A stretch of 64,000 bases of DNA from UBA9676 sp963730065 (GTDB lineage: Bacteria; Actinomycetota; Actinomycetes; Streptosporangiales; Streptosporangiaceae): NCBI GenBank assembly GCA_963730065.1, contig CAVSQL010000024.1, positions 124,001 to 188,000 of the forward strand, written 5' to 3'. Position numbers and translations under genes: made by a program. Within the stretch, counting starts at the first letter, position 1, and every line of letters starts with the position of its first letter. Shown here one piece after another: positions 17,228 to 26,468 of the stretch. The notes under the pieces were generated by a model. The model made no database searches. It was given only the letters and a program-made list of their open reading frames with translations, and was not told the origin of the DNA.

Positions 17228-17412
17228 GCCCGGAGCGTACAGCGCCGAGCTTCTGACCTGTCCGGAGCCTCGCCTGCGACCGCCTAGATGACCTATGCGA
17301 AGGTCAGTGGTCGCAGGCGGTGAGTGACCGGTGTACCAGATCTGAGCTGTACCGGTTGCGGCTCGGAGGAGGAGGGTGTGCGGCGGGGTGGTGCGGTGAA
17401 AGGATCCGTGTC

Positions 17413-17694
17413 ATGACTACGTGGCAGTATGCCCGGCTTATCGTCCACGCGGTTCCCATTCAGGAAGGCAGCCGCACTTATAACTACTGGCACGCGCTAT
17501 GGCTGGGCCCTGACGACCGCATGGGCGAGCTCGGCCAGTTTGACTCGCAGTCCGACCCGTCGCTAGACCCATGGAAGCTTAACCGGTGGCACCTGCAAAT
17601 GCTCAACCGGACCGGTAGTGACGGATGGGAATTGATGTATATCCAGACCTACGAGGGCGATTACCACTACGTATTCAAGCGCCCCACCCTCTAG
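17413..17694 (+). CDS. DUF4177-like small protein
   Basis: The 93-residue protein shows the pattern of DUF4177-type proteins: an N-terminal strand (WQYARLIVHAVP), a helix plus LNRTGSDGWELMYIQ, and a final strand HYVFKRPTL. The start at MTTWQYARL has AAAGGATC upstream. Its stop overlaps the convergent stop of the nitronate monooxygenase gene on CTAG. The function is unknown. Confidence 0.7.
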   Translation: MTTWQYARLIVHAVPIQEGSRTYNYWHALWLGPDDRMGELGQFDSQSDPSLDPWKLNRWHLQMLNRTGSDGWELMYIQTYEGDYHYVFKRPTL

Positions 17695-18683
17695 CTATCG
17701 AGCGGACTCCGGCGAATGGCCGGATATGTGCCGCTGGGAGCCATAGCCTTCTCCGCCTGGGCGGCGAGGGCGCCGACGAGATCAGCCGCCGGCCTCAGAT
17801 CGGTGATGAGGTCGATAGCCTCGCTGGCCCACACCGGCACCGGGGGCAGATCACCTCGTGCCACTGCCTCCTGGTAGGCCCGCGGCGCGTCAGCGTCGGC
17901 GGCCAGCTCGTCTTCCCGGCCCCGCCACCGCTCGAGGAACGGGTGGCGCAGGGTGCGGGCCGGGTACTTCGACGGCCACGGGGCGCCCCGGGCGATGTCG
18001 AGAACGGTGCTGCGCTCAGTGTCCTCCCCGCCCCCCTCGATGATCGCCTTGGTGATGGAAGGATCGGCCAGCGCTTCGGGAGTGGCCTGGAAGCGGGTCC
18101 CGATGAGAGCCCCGGCCGCGCCCAGGACCAGGGCCGCCGCCACTCCCCGCCCATCGGCTATCCCGCCAGCGGCCAGGACCGGCGTCGGGGCGACCAGATC
18201 GGCCACTACCGGCACGAAGGACAGCGTTGACCGTCCTCGCCGGCCCCCGTGCCCACCGGCTTCGGTTCCCTGCGCCACGATGACATCGGCACCGGCTTCC
18301 AGGGCCTGCCTGGCCTCGTCGAGGTCGGTGACCTGGATGATCAGCGCCGCGCCAGACCTGCGGATGGGCTCGAGGAGCGGCCGGGGATCACCGAAGGCCA
18401 GCATGACGGCCCTGGGGCGATAGGCCAGTGCCTGTTCGACCGCGCCGACATCGACTGCCCAGCTCAAGAACCCCACACCCCAGGGCCCGGCGGTGCCCGC
18501 GGCAACGATTGGCAGCTCGCGGTCCAGCCAGCCTGGATCACCCCGGCCGCCGCCGACCAGTCCCAGGCCGCCGCCATTGGAGACGGCCGCCGCCAGGGCG
18601 CCCCCGGCTGATCCGCCCATCGGCGCCAGGGCGATGGGGTGCCGCAACGAGAAGAACTCGGTAAAGGGGGTCCGCAACGTCAT
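17691..18683 (-). CDS. Nitronate monooxygenase (2-nitropropane dioxygenase-like)
   Basis: The 330-residue FMN-binding TIM-barrel protein shows the family hallmarks: HPIALAPMGGSAGGALAAAV at the N-terminus, GVGFLSW, VIVAQGTEAGGHGGR (catalytic His region) and VLAAGGIADGRGVAAALVLG plus ALIGTRF (FMN phosphate site). It oxidises alkyl nitronates, or propionate 3-nitronate, to carbonyl compounds and nitrite. The start at MTLRTPF fits the family; a Met four codons upstream is an alternative. It is convergent with the DUF4177-like gene and its promoter lies in the gap after the isochorismatase-type gene. Confidence 0.88.
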   Translation of the reverse strand: MTLRTPFTEFFSLRHPIALAPMGGSAGGALAAAVSNGGGLGLVGGGRGDPGWLDRELPIVAAGTAGPWGVGFLSWAVDVGAVEQALAYRPRAVMLAFGDPRPLLEPIRRSGAALIIQVTDLDEARQALEAGADVIVAQGTEAGGHGGRRGRSTLSFVPVVADLVAPTPVLAAGGIADGRGVAAALVLGAAGALIGTRFQATPEALADPSITKAIIEGGGEDTERSTVLDIARGAPWPSKYPARTLRHPFLERWRGREDELAADADAPRAYQEAVARGDLPPVPVWASEAIDLITDLRPAADLVGALAAQAEKAMAPSGTYPAIRRSPLDS

Positions 18684-18798
18684 GGCTACCATCATTGCCC
18701 GGCTGGCCGAGCGCGAGATCCTGGACCGCGCCGGATACGGAGCGGGCTCAGCAGGCTGCGGTGTCAAGCAGGACCACCCGGCGGGTTGGCGCGGCAGC

Positions 18799-19389
18799 TC
18801 ACAGGGAGAACCCCAGCGGCTTGGCCAGCGCGGGATGGTCCTTCTCGAACGCGAGCGCGGCGTCCAGGGTGCGGATCCAGTCGTAGTAGAGGTTCTTGCA
18901 GTGCAGGAGCTCGATACCCAGATCGCGCAGGCGTGCTGTCCCGGCCACGTGTGCCCCGAACGGCGAGTACGTCGCGTCTTCGGCAACGACGACCCGGTAA
19001 CCGGCGTCGCTGAGGCCGACCGCGGAGTGCGTTACGCACACATCGGTCTCGAATCCGGCGAGCACCGCCGTGCGGCGTCCCGTTGCCTGGATCGCCGCCA
19101 TGATGTCGGGGCAGTCGGCGAGCCCGAACACGGGCTTGGTGAAGACGGGGGCGCTGCCCCGCAGGGCGGCGAGCACCGCCCCGTCAGTCGGCCCATTCCG
19201 CTCCGGATCCTCCTCGGTGATCACGGCGGGGATACCCAGTGCGTCCGCCACGGCCGCGAGCCAGGCCGCCCGGCCCGCGGCTTCCGCAGCCCGCCGCCGG
19301 TCATCCGCATCAAAACGGTCGTCGGCTGAGAAGCCTGGCTGCAGATCGATCACGACCAGCAGCGAGTCGTCACGCGCGAGCAGGGGCAT
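18799..19389 (-). CDS. Isochorismatase-family cysteine hydrolase
   Basis: The 196-residue protein has the full catalytic triad of the family: Asp15 in VVIDLQPGF, Lys85 in FTKPVFG and Cys118 in FETDVCVTHSA. Members hydrolyse amides or vinyl ethers such as nicotinamide, ureidoacrylate or isochorismate. The start at MPLLARDD keeps the usual spacing of about 14 residues to the catalytic Asp. The gene is on the same strand as the nitronate monooxygenase gene but 115 bases from it, so co-transcription is possible. Confidence 0.88.
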   Translation of the reverse strand: MPLLARDDSLLVVIDLQPGFSADDRFDADDRRRAAEAAGRAAWLAAVADALGIPAVITEEDPERNGPTDGAVLAALRGSAPVFTKPVFGLADCPDIMAAIQATGRRTAVLAGFETDVCVTHSAVGLSDAGYRVVVAEDATYSPFGAHVAGTARLRDLGIELLHCKNLYYDWIRTLDAALAFEKDHPALAKPLGFSL

Positions 19390-19542
19390 GCCGGAACCTT
19401 CCCGAGACCGAACATCACGATAGGCGACCATGGTGCGGCGCGCCTGCCCCGGCCACCCGGCGGGGAGGAAATCAGCGGGGACGAGGAAGGGCAGGGCAGC
19501 CCGTCAGCGGAGCCCGCCAGCACCTCGGCCTAGGGTTGGGCC

Positions 19543-20109
19543 GTGGCCGACGCCGTGACAGTCCCGCCGCGCCCGACGCAAGCCGATCTCGACGCGGCCA
19601 GGGACCGGACGATTCCCGATGTCATCGCGCCCGGCCTGCGCGTCGTGTTCGCGGGCATCAACCCTGGCCTGTACTCCGCGGCCACCGGGTACCACTTCGC
19701 GCGGCCGGGAAACCGCTTCTGGCCGGCCCTGCACCGCTCGGGCTTCACCGAGCGCGTCTTCCGGCCCAGTGACCAGGAACAGCTGCTCGGCCTCGGGCTC
19801 GGCATCACCAACATCGTCGCGCGCGCCACCGCCCGCGCCGACGAGCTCCGCCCGGCGGAGTTCCTCGCGGGTGCCCGCATCCTGACCGCGAAGATCACGC
19901 GGCTGCGTCCGCTATGGCTCGCGGTCGTGGGGGTCACCGTCTACCGGACGGCGTTCGGCCGCCGCCACGCGGCCGTGGGCCAGCAGGACGAGGCCATCGG
20001 GGAGACCCGGGTGTGGGTGCTGCCCAATCCCAGCGGCCTCAACGCGCTATGGACTACACCTAAGCTCGTAGAGGCGTTCCGAGATTTGAGGCTGCACGTC
20101 GAGGGCTAG
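19543..20109 (+). CDS. mug: G/U mismatch-specific DNA glycosylase
   Basis: The 188-residue protein belongs to uracil-DNA glycosylase family 2. Motif 1 is VVFAGINPGLYSA (residues 34-46), with Asn in place of the catalytic Asp of UDG, and motif 2 is LPNPSGLNA. NRFWPALHRSGF is also typical. The enzyme removes uracil, thymine or ethenocytosine from mismatches with G in base excision repair. The start is GTG; ATG is not available at the right position. Confidence 0.9.
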   Translation: MADAVTVPPRPTQADLDAARDRTIPDVIAPGLRVVFAGINPGLYSAATGYHFARPGNRFWPALHRSGFTERVFRPSDQEQLLGLGLGITNIVARATARADELRPAEFLAGARILTAKITRLRPLWLAVVGVTVYRTAFGRRHAAVGQQDEAIGETRVWVLPNPSGLNALWTTPKLVEAFRDLRLHVEG

Positions 20110-20277
20110 GTGAGGTCGGGGGCTGCCCGCGCCGCGGCCCGCCTGACCTGGGACAGACTGTCCGTGAGTGTCCGCTGGCGTCTACTGCTGCCGGTGGCGG
20201 TTGTTACTTACCTGGTTACTCGCCGCTCGCCAGCCGTGCGGTGCTCTCGCCGGACAGGGCGACTAGGGTTTGGAGCT

Positions 20278-20763
20278 ATGCCAGACGATGAAGCCGACCT
20301 CAGTTCTCCCAGCGGTTCTGCTTCGCCCGGCCCGGGCGCGAGTGCCCGGCGCGTGTTGGAGCGCTTGAGTGAGGCTGAATGCATGGAGCTGCTCGCCAAT
20401 GGCGGGCTGGGACGTCTGGTCTACACCAGCCGGTATGGGCCCACAGCGCTGCCGGTTATGTACAAGATCGACGGAGGCTCGATTGTCTTGGGCACGTGGG
20501 ACCCCGTCCTCTTTGACGAGGACCTGCGCACCGGTATTGCGCACGCCGACTACCAGGTCGCCGTGGAGGCCGACCAATTCGACATGGAAGCACGCGAGGG
20601 ATGGGTCGTGCTGGTCCGGGGCGCGGCGCATCATCTGGATACCGAGGTCGAGCGCACGCCGATCATCGGTGCCGGGCTCGAGCCGTGGATCGATGAGGTG
20701 CCTGCGCACTTCATCCGGGTGAATCCCACCGCTATCTGGGGCAACCGCGTCCGCCCGGCATGA
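20278..20763 (+). CDS. Pyridoxamine 5'-phosphate oxidase-like FMN/F420-binding protein
   Basis: The 161-residue protein begins with a Ser/Pro-rich tail and then the split-barrel fold: ERLSEAECMELLANGGLGRL and YTSRYGPTALPVMYKID, a MYKIDGGSIVLGTW strand pair, and GWVVLVRGAAHHLD. It fits the actinobacterial PNPOx-like proteins that bind FMN or F420. The start at MPDDEAD was chosen because translation further upstream gives no family sequence. The function is not predictable. Confidence 0.8.
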   Translation: MPDDEADLSSPSGSASPGPGASARRVLERLSEAECMELLANGGLGRLVYTSRYGPTALPVMYKIDGGSIVLGTWDPVLFDEDLRTGIAHADYQVAVEADQFDMEAREGWVVLVRGAAHHLDTEVERTPIIGAGLEPWIDEVPAHFIRVNPTAIWGNRVRPA

Positions 20764-21024
20764 TGCCAGCGGCGGCACCGGCAGCTGCACCTACTGCCCC
20801 GCCAGCAGGAAGCCGCCACTGCCCAGGTGCCGGTCACATCCGGTGCGCTGAACGAGATGCCGTGGCATTGGGGGCAGGCTCCGCCGGCGGGCCGAGTGGT
20901 CCGCCCGGGCCGCCCCGGACGGCCCCCGCTTGTAGCAGCAGTTCGGCGGGTAACCCAGAGCACGGCCAGCCGCTGCATGTCAGGCGAGGCGGGCCACCAC
21001 CTTTGCGAGCAGGGAGTCCTGCAA

Positions 21025-21774
21025 GTGAACGACCAGGAGATGCCGAAACCGTCAGAGGCGACCGGGACAGCGGCGCTCAGGGCCGGCTGGTCGCATGGGC
21101 ATCGCGACGTGTCCGGCGGGTGGTTGCGCCCGACCGTGTTCGGCGCGGTCAACGGGCTGGTGACCAACGCCTCGCTGATCGCCGGGCTGGGCGGGGCCAC
21201 CGTGTCGCCGCACACGGTGGTCCTGACCGGGGTGGCCGCGCTGGTGGCCGGCGCGTTCTCAATGGGCACCGGGGAGTACGTCTCGGTGACCAACCAAAAC
21301 GAGCTGGTGCACGCCGAGGTCGCTCTCGAGCGCAGGATGCTGGCCCAGTTCCCGGCCGCGGAGGAAGAGGAGCTGGCCGGTTATTTCCGGGCCTACGGCG
21401 CTGATCCGGAAACCGCGGCCCGGATGGCCACGGCGGTGTCACAGGACCCCGGCACGGCCCTGCGCGTGCACACCCGCGAAGAACTCGGCGTCAACCCGAA
21501 CGAGCTACCATCCCCGATCCTGGCCGGACTGGCTTCCCTGCTCGCGTTCTCCCTCGGCGCCCTGGTGCCGCTGCTGCCCTATCTGGTCGGCCTCCCCATG
21601 CTCACCGCGACGCTGGGAATCACGGCCGTGGCCCTGGTCACCGGAGGGATGATAGTGGGCCGCCTGACCGGCAGGTCCATGCTGCGCTCGGGGCTGCGCC
21701 AGCTTGTCCTCGGCGGCCTGGCCATCGGGGTGACCTTCGCGGTCGGCTACCTGATCGGCAGCGGCGTCACCTGA
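21025..21774 (+). CDS. VIT1/CCC1-type metal transporter
   Basis: The 249-residue protein has the family fingerprints: DVSGGWLRPTVFGAVNGLVT in helix 1, GAFSMGTGEYVSVTNQNEL at the metal-binding region after helix 2, an acidic cytoplasmic segment with AAEEEELAG, and three helices at the C-terminus (ILAGLASLLAFSLGALVPLL onward). The family exports Fe2+/Mn2+ from the cytosol or into compartments. A GCAGGGAG site precedes the GTG; an ATG five codons later is an alternative. Confidence 0.9.
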   Translation: MNDQEMPKPSEATGTAALRAGWSHGHRDVSGGWLRPTVFGAVNGLVTNASLIAGLGGATVSPHTVVLTGVAALVAGAFSMGTGEYVSVTNQNELVHAEVALERRMLAQFPAAEEEELAGYFRAYGADPETAARMATAVSQDPGTALRVHTREELGVNPNELPSPILAGLASLLAFSLGALVPLLPYLVGLPMLTATLGITAVALVTGGMIVGRLTGRSMLRSGLRQLVLGGLAIGVTFAVGYLIGSGVT

Positions 21775-21869
21775 GCGCCCGGCCCGTGCCCCAAACCCCG
21801 GTCTCTGTACCGCACAGCCACGTCCCCACAAGGATTCGCCGCCGCAGCCCCACTCCCCCGGATCTGCGT

Positions 21870-21935
21870 CATGATCACGTCCGTTTCGTCCCGGTTCCCG
21901 TGACGCAAGTCCATGGGATGTCACGGATGATCATG
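21870..21935. repeat. Imperfect palindromic element between convergent genes
   Basis: The element begins CATGATCACGTCCG and ends CGGATGATCATG, so its ends are inverted copies. Inside it is a second inverted pair, CGTGAC-N15-GTCACG. It lies between the convergent transporter and channel genes. It may be a dispersed palindromic (REP/MITE-like) repeat or act as a bidirectional terminator. Confidence 0.5.
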
Positions 21936-21969
21936 GCCTGCGCGGGTGCGAGGGGATGGCGGAGGTGGG

Positions 21970-22761
21970 CTAGGGGTTTTCTCCACCGGCGCTTTCGCCG
22001 TCTAGATTCCCCTTGGCCTCCTGGGAGCCGGACCCCGGGAGCCGGATCGGGGTGTAGGCGTTGATGACCTTGGCCACGGCGATCACCAGGAACAGCTGCC
22101 CGACGAGCATCTCGGCCACCGCGAAGGTCTGGCCCGGGTTGCCGGCCGGGACGAGGTTCCCGTAGCCGGTCGTGGTGAGGGTGGTGAAGGAGAAGAACAG
22201 GTCCTGCGGGATTTTTCCATCTCCGTTCGCCCCGAAGAACGAGCTCGTCTGGACAACGCCGAGGAAGCGGTAGATGAAGGCGAACAGCATCCCGACCAGC
22301 AGGTAGATGTCAATGGCCCCCAGAACCGTCTGCAGGTCCACCTCGCGGCGGTAGATGAGGCTGCGGGTGATCGAGAACGGCGCTATGAAGTAGAGCACCG
22401 CGCTCATGAACGCTACGGCGCCCTCGGCGGTGGTCTCCCGGCCGACGAACAGGTTGACGGCGGCCGCGAGCGCGGAGATCAGGAGGAGCACGGCCGCGAG
22501 CCGACGCACTGGGCGGCGGGCCTGCGAGACATGGAGTACCGCCCAGACCGTCGCGATCTGAACGGTGATCACCAGCGAAGCGGCCCACGGAGCGATGACG
22601 CCTACCGAGAACCCGTAGGTGAAAAGGATCAGCAGCAGGACCGAGCCATAGCTGTCCGGCGAGACCATCGCCCGGGCCAGCCGCCGGACAGGGTGGCGGC
22701 GTGCCGATGCCAATGAAGCCGGGTCAGCCGGGCTGGTCGGCTCGTGCGGGGAATCCGTCAT
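21970..22761 (-). CDS. Potassium channel-like protein
   Basis: The 263-residue protein has about six hydrophobic segments. Four are in the N-terminal part, followed by a helix (YLLVGMLFAFIYRFLG), a pore loop with the selectivity filter FTTLTTTGYGNLVP, and the final helix AEMLVGQLFLVIAVAKVINAY. It lacks a visible RCK or cyclic-nucleotide domain; the C-terminus is only about 30 polar residues. TTTGYGN replaces the usual TTVGYGD. The gene is convergent with the VIT-type transporter. The gating signal is unknown. Confidence 0.85.
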   Translation of the reverse strand: MTDSPHEPTSPADPASLASARRHPVRRLARAMVSPDSYGSVLLLILFTYGFSVGVIAPWAASLVITVQIATVWAVLHVSQARRPVRRLAAVLLLISALAAAVNLFVGRETTAEGAVAFMSAVLYFIAPFSITRSLIYRREVDLQTVLGAIDIYLLVGMLFAFIYRFLGVVQTSSFFGANGDGKIPQDLFFSFTTLTTTGYGNLVPAGNPGQTFAVAEMLVGQLFLVIAVAKVINAYTPIRLPGSGSQEAKGNLDGESAGGENP

Positions 22762-23644
22762 AGATCAATCTTCCTCCTGGACCCGGGCCGTCGCAGGTCA
22801 GCGCGCCGAGGCCGGCGTCCACGCCGGACACCATGACTAGCACAGCGGCCTGGCGGACCATGGTGCCCCCGGGGCGGGGAGCAGTCACCACCCCGCCGGG
22901 GTGACACCGTAACCCGGCGTGGCAGGATCCCCGATCCATCTGCGGGCGTCCGGAGATGCAGGTGATGGGGCAGTTCCCGGAAGACCGGGTTGGCGGCGGC
23001 GTCGCTCAGGTCGAAATCAACGGCATCGCCCTCCGGCCTGCGGACGGCCTCCCGGCAACACCACCAGGTTCTGAACGCCGGGTGCCGCTGACAGCCGCTC
23101 AAGCAGCTGGCCGGTCAGGCTGGCCGGGCTCACCACGCGCACCCGTAGCATCACGAGCCCGCCCGTCCCGGCCGGGCCGCCGTGCTCCCGGCCTGTCCGG
23201 GCCGGGAGGATGCTGTCGTGCCCCCGGCCAGTCCCGGCCGGGGAGCCGCCGCCGAGGTCCCCGCCTGACCCAGCGGGTTGCCGCTGCGTGCTGGCCGGGC
23301 GAGCGGCGTGGGGAGGTTCAGGTCAGTTATCATCGCCAACCCGCCGTTCTTGCGCGGTACCGGGGCCCATCCGCCTGGCGCCGGAAGCGGGGCCGCGCCC
23401 GCGGCACTGGCGGCCTGCGTACACCATTCAGCCAGTCACCGGGCCGCCGCGGCAACCGTTCCGGGTGAGGCACGGGCGGCCGGTGGTTCGCCGCGGCAAC
23501 CGTTCCGGGTGAGGCAGGCACCGGCGGCCGGCGGTTCGCCGTCATGCCCGCTGGTGCCGTGCCCACGGCGTTCCAGAACCCGCCGCCCCCCGGGCAGGCC
23601 CTTGCTGGTGGGCCCGCCCGGGAGGCAGTTAGTACCGGGATCCG
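22762..23644. other. Gene-poor, GC-rich repeat region
   Basis: No frame here looks like a protein gene. It contains GGCCGGG-rich inverted repeats (roughly 23160-23260) and a 44-bp tandem repeat at 23445-23516. Its 5' end must hold the channel promoter and its 3' end adjoins the end of a small secreted peptide gene. Confidence 0.5.
23445..23516. repeat. Tandem repeat, 44-bp period
   Basis: CGCCGCGGCAACCGTTCCGG plus GTGAGGCA (28 bases) occurs exactly at 23445-23472 and 23489-23516, separated by a GC-rich spacer ending GGTGGTT or GGCGGTT. A third, degraded start (CGCCGTCATGCCC) follows. Confidence 0.75.
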
Positions 23645-23890
23645 CTACATCCCGCCGGGTGCGCTGGCCGTGTTGCCGCTCCCGCCCATGTTCGGGCATT
23701 TGTGTTTGGTGCCCTTACCTCCGGGGACCGACGGGCTCGCGGACGATGACGGGGCGGCCGCCGGGTGCGACCCGGCCGTTCCTGTGTGTGCGCTGGTGGA
23801 GGCGCTGGCCATGGTCAGGCCCAGGGCCAGGCTGGCTCCCAGTGCCCCCGCGCCAACGGCGGTGCCGATGAGTGGCCGGGTGATCCTCAC
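23645..23890 (-). CDS. Small secreted peptide, Ser/Pro/Gly-rich
   Basis: The 81-residue product starts at a GTG with an AAGGAGAA site upstream. It has a signal peptide (RITRPLIGTAVGAGALGASL to LGLTMASAS), then a low-complexity mature part with one KHKCPNMGG motif containing the only Cys. It has no known family. The strong ribosome site and classic signal sequence support it as a real gene. It could be a surface or developmental peptide. Confidence 0.65.
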   Translation of the reverse strand: MRITRPLIGTAVGAGALGASLALGLTMASASTSAHTGTAGSHPAAAPSSSASPSVPGGKGTKHKCPNMGGSGNTASAPGGM

Positions 23891-24053
23891 GTGCTTCTCC
23901 TTTGCTTCGCCCGCCGGGCCGGCCAGGCCGGCCTCGCCGGGGCGGGCCGCGGGAGCCCACACAGATCAGTAGGCCAAGCCGAACTGGCCGGTGACTGGGC
24001 GGCGCCTCTCAGCACCGTCTCAATCCCCGCACCGGGCCCTGACCGCCGTGGCC

Positions 24054-25700
24054 TCACCCGGGCTCTGACGCCCCGGCCGGCTCCTCCGCCCACAGGGCGC
24101 GCACCGCGTCGATCGTGTCCGCCTCCGATGCCGGCTTGTCCGGCCGGTGGCGCAGCACCCGGGCGAAGCGCAGCGCCAGCCCGCCCGGGTATCGCGGGCT
24201 GGCCTGGACCCCGTCGAAGGCGACCTCCACGACGAGTTCGGGCCTGACCCGCAGGACGCCGTAGGCGTCCCGGCGGTCTCCCGCCGGGCGCTGCGACGCC
24301 GGCTCGGCCAGTTCCAGCAGCCGACTGGTCTGCCAGGCGAGCATCTCGTCGGTCAGGCCCTTGAAGGTCTTGCCCAGCATGATCAGGCCGCCGGACACGG
24401 GATCGCGGGCCCCCAGGTGAAGGTTGGACAGCCATCCGCGGCGGCGCCCGTGGCCCCACTCGGCCGCGAGCACGACCAGGTCGAGGGTGTGCCGCGGCTT
24501 CACCTTGATCCACTCGCTGCCCCGCCGCCCGGCGGCGTAGAGCGCGGACAGCGACTTGACCATTACTCCCTCGTGGCCCCGCGCCACCGCGTCGGCGAAG
24601 AACACCTCGGCTGCCGCCACATTCGCCGTCACCAGGCGCGGAATGAGCAGATCCGCCGGCAGGAGGCGCGTGAGCAGGGCGTGCCGGTCGCGGGCGGGCT
24701 CGTCGATCAGGTCGGTCCCGTCCAGGTGGAGAAGGTCGAAGAAGAACGCGGTCAGCGGCACGTCCGCACGCTGCTGCGCGACATCGATGTGGCTGGCCGT
24801 CCGGCCGGCGGTGACCTGGAACGGCCGCGGTCGCCCGTCGGGGCGCAGCGCTACCGCCTCACCGTCCAGGACGGCTGCCCGGACATTCAGCGCCAGCGCC
24901 GCCTCGACGATCTCGGGAACCCGGGTGGTGATGTCATCGAGGGTCCGCGTGAAGACGGCGACCCCGGAACCATCCCGGTGGACCTGGACCCGGATCCCGT
25001 CGATCTTCCACTCCACCGCGGCGGGCGAGACGCGCTCGAAGGCGGCCGCGACGCTGCTCGCCGACGAGGCCAGCATCAGCCGCAGCGGCCGCCCCACCTG
25101 CAGGCCGAACGACCGCAGCGCGGCCGCCGCCGCGCTCGCGGCGGGGGCGGCGGGGGGAATGGGAGCGGCGGGGGCAGCGGCCGCGGTGAGGGCGGCTGTG
25201 GCCACGGCCTGCAGCGATCCGCCCAGCAGGTGCGCCCGCCTGACCTCGTCGGCCGGCACCCCAGCGGCGCGCGCGACCGCCTCGATCATCACCCCTTCGA
25301 GCGCGCCCTGATGCAGTTCGCCCGCGATCAGCCGGACGAGAAAGTCGCGCTCACCGGCGGTGGCCCGGCCGAAGAGGCCGGCCAGCAGGTGCTTGCGCGC
25401 TGTCTGGGCCCCGGCCCCGGCCACCGCGCCCACCTCCGCGAACACGGAGTCCACCTCGCCCACGGTCAGGGTGGGGGTCATCCCATCCGCCGCCCCGTCG
25501 CCGGAGAGCATTCCCGACAGGGCGGCGTAACCCACGCCGATCTGGCGCTGGCGCAGCTCACCCGAGAGGAAGGCGACCACGACCGGCACTTCCGCCGGGC
25601 TGGCCGTCCCGAGCAGGCCGGCGATCTTGTCGATCTTGACGCCACGCCGTGGAGTGGCCGCCACGGCCTGCGATGTGAGCACGAGCTCAGTTAGCAGCAC
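24054..25700 (-). CDS. ATP-dependent DNA ligase
   Basis: The 548-residue protein has three parts. An N-terminal DNA-binding domain (about 1-190, helices such as LLTELVLTSQAV and HLLAGLFGRA) is followed by an Ala/Pro-rich linker. The adenylation domain has motif I EWKIDGIRVQVHR (Lys232 forms the AMP adduct), FDLLHLDG, EGVMVKS and WIKVKP. The C-terminal OB domain has MLGKTFKGLTDEML. It resembles archaeal LigI-type and mycobacterial LigB enzymes, which seal nicks in repair. No Ku gene or LigD domain is adjacent, so a role in end joining is not indicated. Confidence 0.92.
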   Translation of the reverse strand: MLLTELVLTSQAVAATPRRGVKIDKIAGLLGTASPAEVPVVVAFLSGELRQRQIGVGYAALSGMLSGDGAADGMTPTLTVGEVDSVFAEVGAVAGAGAQTARKHLLAGLFGRATAGERDFLVRLIAGELHQGALEGVMIEAVARAAGVPADEVRRAHLLGGSLQAVATAALTAAAAPAAPIPPAAPAASAAAAALRSFGLQVGRPLRLMLASSASSVAAAFERVSPAAVEWKIDGIRVQVHRDGSGVAVFTRTLDDITTRVPEIVEAALALNVRAAVLDGEAVALRPDGRPRPFQVTAGRTASHIDVAQQRADVPLTAFFFDLLHLDGTDLIDEPARDRHALLTRLLPADLLIPRLVTANVAAAEVFFADAVARGHEGVMVKSLSALYAAGRRGSEWIKVKPRHTLDLVVLAAEWGHGRRRGWLSNLHLGARDPVSGGLIMLGKTFKGLTDEMLAWQTSRLLELAEPASQRPAGDRRDAYGVLRVRPELVVEVAFDGVQASPRYPGGLALRFARVLRHRPDKPASEADTIDAVRALWAEEPAGASEPG

Positions 25701-25777
25701 AACCGCATTGTGCCCGAGCGGCAGGACCTTTCAGTTGCCGGCCGGATGGCTGCCGGGGAGTCGCAGATCATCGCCAG

Positions 25778-26296
25778 CTATGGTCGCGGCGCCTGCGTCT
25801 GCCCGTTGACATCCACGCTGACGGTGTCCGCGGCGGTCATGTCCTGCGGAGTGTCCGGTGCGGTGGCGGTCTCGTCCGGCTCGCCCGCTTCCACGGCTGC
25901 CGAATTCCGCCGGTTGAGGATGATCGCGGCGGCGGCGGCGCCTCCCACGATCACGACAACTCCGCCGACAACCGCTGGCCAGCGGCGCCGGGGCGGCGGC
26001 TCGGGGGGAACCGGCTGGATCTGGCGGGCGTAGGCGGCCAGTGCCGCCGAAGCCCGGGGCGCCCACTGTTCCTGCAGTGCCTGCCCCATCAGCTCGAGCC
26101 GCGGCGCGGTCCACGCTCTGGCCAGAAGCATGCGCTGCGCTGCGGCGATCCGGGCGCTGGCCGCTAATGGGGCGAGCTGGGCCTGGGTGGCCAGCTGGCG
26201 GGCGCGTAGATACTCGCCTGCCTGGCGGGCCCAGTCCGGAACGGGCTGCTCGGATGACCCGTTGGCGTCGCTGTTCTGCTTCGTCATAAGGGACAC
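25778..26296 (-). CDS. Single-pass membrane protein, hypothetical
   Basis: The 172-residue protein has an N-terminal helical region (WARQAGEYLRARQLATQAQL), a Pro/Arg stretch and one transmembrane helix (AVVGGVVVIVGGAAAAAIIL). A Glu/Asp/Thr-rich tail follows. The GTG start is favoured because GGGAGG lies six bases upstream; an ATG three codons later is possible. It is divergent from ppiA. No function is known. Confidence 0.7.
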   Translation of the reverse strand: MSLMTKQNSDANGSSEQPVPDWARQAGEYLRARQLATQAQLAPLAASARIAAAQRMLLARAWTAPRLELMGQALQEQWAPRASAALAAYARQIQPVPPEPPPRRRWPAVVGGVVVIVGGAAAAAIILNRRNSAAVEAGEPDETATAPDTPQDMTAADTVSVDVNGQTQAPRP

Positions 26297-26468
26297 GTGT
26301 AACCTCCCTGTGCTCCCGCCTGTCTCAGTTCCCCGCGCGGGCGGGCTCAACCATTGATCGCTGGCTTCGCCCCCTCGGCCGGGTCGTGGCAGGATGGCCG
26401 TGAGTAACGCCAAGCTACCGAGAGGGGTCCACCGCCGGCTACCACCCCGCCGTGCAAGGATGCCAGCC

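Noticed and set aside
20994..21024. Second tRNA-like word (TTTGCGAGCAGGGAGTC) before the VIT-type transporter
   Set aside because: It matches a tRNA only over a few bases; no T-arm or acceptor is present, and GCAGGGAG is better explained as the ribosome site.
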